A program made the position numbers and the translations under genes. DNA of 64,000 bases from a bacterium. GTDB taxonomy: Bacteria > Vulcanimicrobiota > Vulcanimicrobiia > Vulcanimicrobiales > SCRA01. This document shows positions 62,761 through 64,000 of this stretch, in pieces. The stretch spans positions 1 through 64,000 of the forward strand of contig SCRI01000060.1 of the NCBI GenBank assembly GCA_004298675.1. The letters are read 5' to 3'. The notes beneath the pieces are model-generated. The model did not search any database, was not told the DNA's origin, and saw only the letters and a list, made by a program, of their open reading frames with translations. Position 1 is the first letter of the stretch, and every line of letters starts with the position of its first letter.

Positions 62761-63759
62761 CTACTTCAGATAGCGCGCGATATTGGCCTGTTGCTCGGCA
62801 AGCGTGCGTGCAAACGCATGGCGCCCCTGGCCGCGATAGACATAGTAGAGATACGGCGAGGACTGAGGATGAAACGCCGCACGCAGACTCGCCGACCCAG
62901 GATTCGCGATCGGCGTCGGAGGCAAGCCCGCACGGCGATACGTATTGTACGGCGAATCGATGGCGAGGTCACGATAGGTCAACACCGCGCGATGCTCCGG
63001 CAGCGCGTACTCGATCGTGGCATCAACTTCTAACGGCATCCCCAGCTCCAGCCTGCGGTAATAGATACCTGCCATCAGGGCCCGCTCGTCGTCCACTTTC
63101 GCCTCGCGCTCGATCAGCGAGGCTACCGTGACGATCTGCGGAAGCGTTAGCCCCAACGCGCGTGCCCGCGCCGCGGCATCAGGCGGCAGCCCACGAAGGA
63201 ACTGCGCGACCATGCGGCCGGCATTTTCGCGCGGCGTGGCGCGCCGGTCGAAGTCGTACGTATCGGGGAAGAGGAACCCTTCCATGTTGACGGTGCGCTG
63301 CCCGTCGATCGTCAACGGCGTTCTAAGAAAGACCTGCTCGTATGCGCGCTCGCTGCCCAGACCCATGGCCGCCAGCCGTTGCGCGATCTGCCGTGCGGTA
63401 AAACCCTCGGGTATCGTCACGCGGACGTAGGGGGCGACGCCCCCGGCCACCAGGCGGTCCAGGATTGCGGCGGCCGACTGATGCGGCGCGAACGTGAACT
63501 CGCCGGCGTGCAGATCGAGCGCAACGCCGCGCAGCCGCGCTAAGAAGCGTAAGGCGAACGGGTATCGCAGCACACGCTCCTGGTACAGTTGCGCGGCGAT
63601 CGCCGCAACACCGTGCCCCTCGCCGATTACGACGGTCGTGGCACGCAGCGGCCATGGCGCGGAGAGGGTCGCAAAGACGAGCCACGCCGCCAGCGCAGCG
63701 GCCACGACCGCCGCGCCGAGAGCGCCCAGCGTCAACGGCCCGCGCGTGCGAAGCCTCAT
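62761..63759 (-). CDS. mltG: endolytic murein transglycosylase MltG
   Basis: This inner-membrane enzyme cuts nascent peptidoglycan glycan strands. The 332-residue protein has one N-terminal helix (about residues 10-32), a LysM-like region, and the YceG/MltG catalytic domain with Glu in ASLIEREAKVDDER, then SPYNTYRRAGLPPTPIANPG. Its start overlaps the ruvX stop (ATGA). Confidence 0.95.
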   Translation of the reverse strand: MRLRTRGPLTLGALGAAVVAAALAAWLVFATLSAPWPLRATTVVIGEGHGVAAIAAQLYQERVLRYPFALRFLARLRGVALDLHAGEFTFAPHQSAAAILDRLVAGGVAPYVRVTIPEGFTARQIAQRLAAMGLGSERAYEQVFLRTPLTIDGQRTVNMEGFLFPDTYDFDRRATPRENAGRMVAQFLRGLPPDAAARARALGLTLPQIVTVASLIEREAKVDDERALMAGIYYRRLELGMPLEVDATIEYALPEHRAVLTYRDLAIDSPYNTYRRAGLPPTPIANPGSASLRAAFHPQSSPYLYYVYRGQGRHAFARTLAEQQANIARYLK

Positions 63760-64000
63760 GGCCTCCCGCGTCGCGCCAGGAACGTCTCGAGGATGAGCGC
63801 GGCGGCCATGCCGTCGACGGCCTGCTTACGCCGCTTGCGCGAAACGTCCGCGGCTATCAACGTCTTCGACGCTTGCGCCGTGGTCAAGCGCTCGTCGACC
63901 AGGTGCACCTGGCCCTCGGGGAATGCGGCACGCAGCACTCCGGCGAACGCCTCGGCCTTACGCGCGGCAGGGCCACGCTCGCCCTGCAGCGTGAGCGGCA
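63756..64000 (-). CDS. ruvX: Holliday junction resolvase-like RuvX/YqgF, N-terminus cut by window edge
   Basis: The visible 81 codons are the C-terminal part of YqgF-type nucleases, which process 16S rRNA ends and may resolve DNA junctions. Landmarks are HLVDERLTTAQA and the final DGMAAALILETFLARR with the catalytic Asp. The start lies beyond the window. Confidence 0.92.
   Translation of the reverse strand, partial: PLTLQGERGPAARKAEAFAGVLRAAFPEGQVHLVDERLTTAQASKTLIAADVSRKRRKQAVDGMAAALILETFLARRGRP

Overview
This is a chromosomal window from a GC-rich (roughly two-thirds G+C) heterotrophic, aerobic bacterium. No plasmid, phage, transposase or CRISPR array is visible. Gene starts are often GTG, and neighbouring genes frequently overlap by 1 to 32 nt. 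Taxonomic signals are mixed. The ruvX-mltG-DUF1292 trio and a UgtP-type glycosyltransferase recall Firmicutes. The single-chain 2-oxoglutarate dehydrogenase recalls Actinobacteria. Two Gly-rich lipoproteins share a domain I cannot place. My best guess is a deep-branching uncultured lineage such as Eremiobacterota/Vulcanimicrobiota (WPS-2). That guess is weak and not proven by anything here.

Layout. 1-9.5 kb (minus): two P-type ATPases of different classes, a cbb3-type cytochrome oxidase operon (CcoN, a CcoO-CcoP fusion, a 54-residue subunit, an Ig-like membrane protein), proC and isocitrate lyase. 9.6-11.7 kb: a secreted protein, a LysE exporter and an HtrA-like protease. 11.8-20.1 kb (plus): a tight five-gene operon of ketoacyl synthase, EPSP-synthase-like/CoA-ligase fusion, acyl-CoA dehydrogenase, FabL/ChcA-like reductase and FadH-like dienoyl-CoA reductase. 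It matches the known Streptomyces genes that turn shikimate into cyclohexanecarboxyl-CoA. This is the most interesting system in the window and predicts omega-cyclohexyl fatty acids or a related product. 20.1-27.3 kb: aconitase, a broken EgtB-like gene, a small secreted protein, trpS, lepA and a zinc-ribbon protein. 27.3-35.3 kb: aminotransferase, two divergent lipoproteins, an EamA transporter, a headless ArsR-type protein, an AhpD-like protein, a hydrolase and DoxX.

35.4-41.6 kb: BolA and monothiol glutaredoxin, an M16 peptidase, a HisC-like aminotransferase, a Rieske protein and SufB. 41.7-44.0 kb: metNIQ. 44.0-51.6 kb (minus): YggT, an M23 peptidase, SRP RNA, a PAS-GGDEF-EAL protein and a 1425-residue E2-E1 oxoglutarate dehydrogenase fusion. 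51.8-57.7 kb: an SPW-repeat protein, fumarylacetoacetase with an unknown partner, an old-yellow-enzyme and an M3 peptidase. 57.8-61.2 kb: six tRNA genes around an MFS exporter and tadA. 61.2-64 kb: a diacylglycerol glycosyltransferase, DUF1292, mltG and ruvX.

Together the genes describe respiration with a high-affinity oxidase, a TCA cycle plus glyoxylate bypass (acnA, aceA, odhA), tyrosine breakdown (fahA), Fe-S cluster assembly (sufB, bolA, grx, Rieske) and probable unusual membrane-lipid synthesis. Several promoters place the -10 hexamer 7-8 nt before the start codon, which suggests that leaderless mRNAs are common in this organism.
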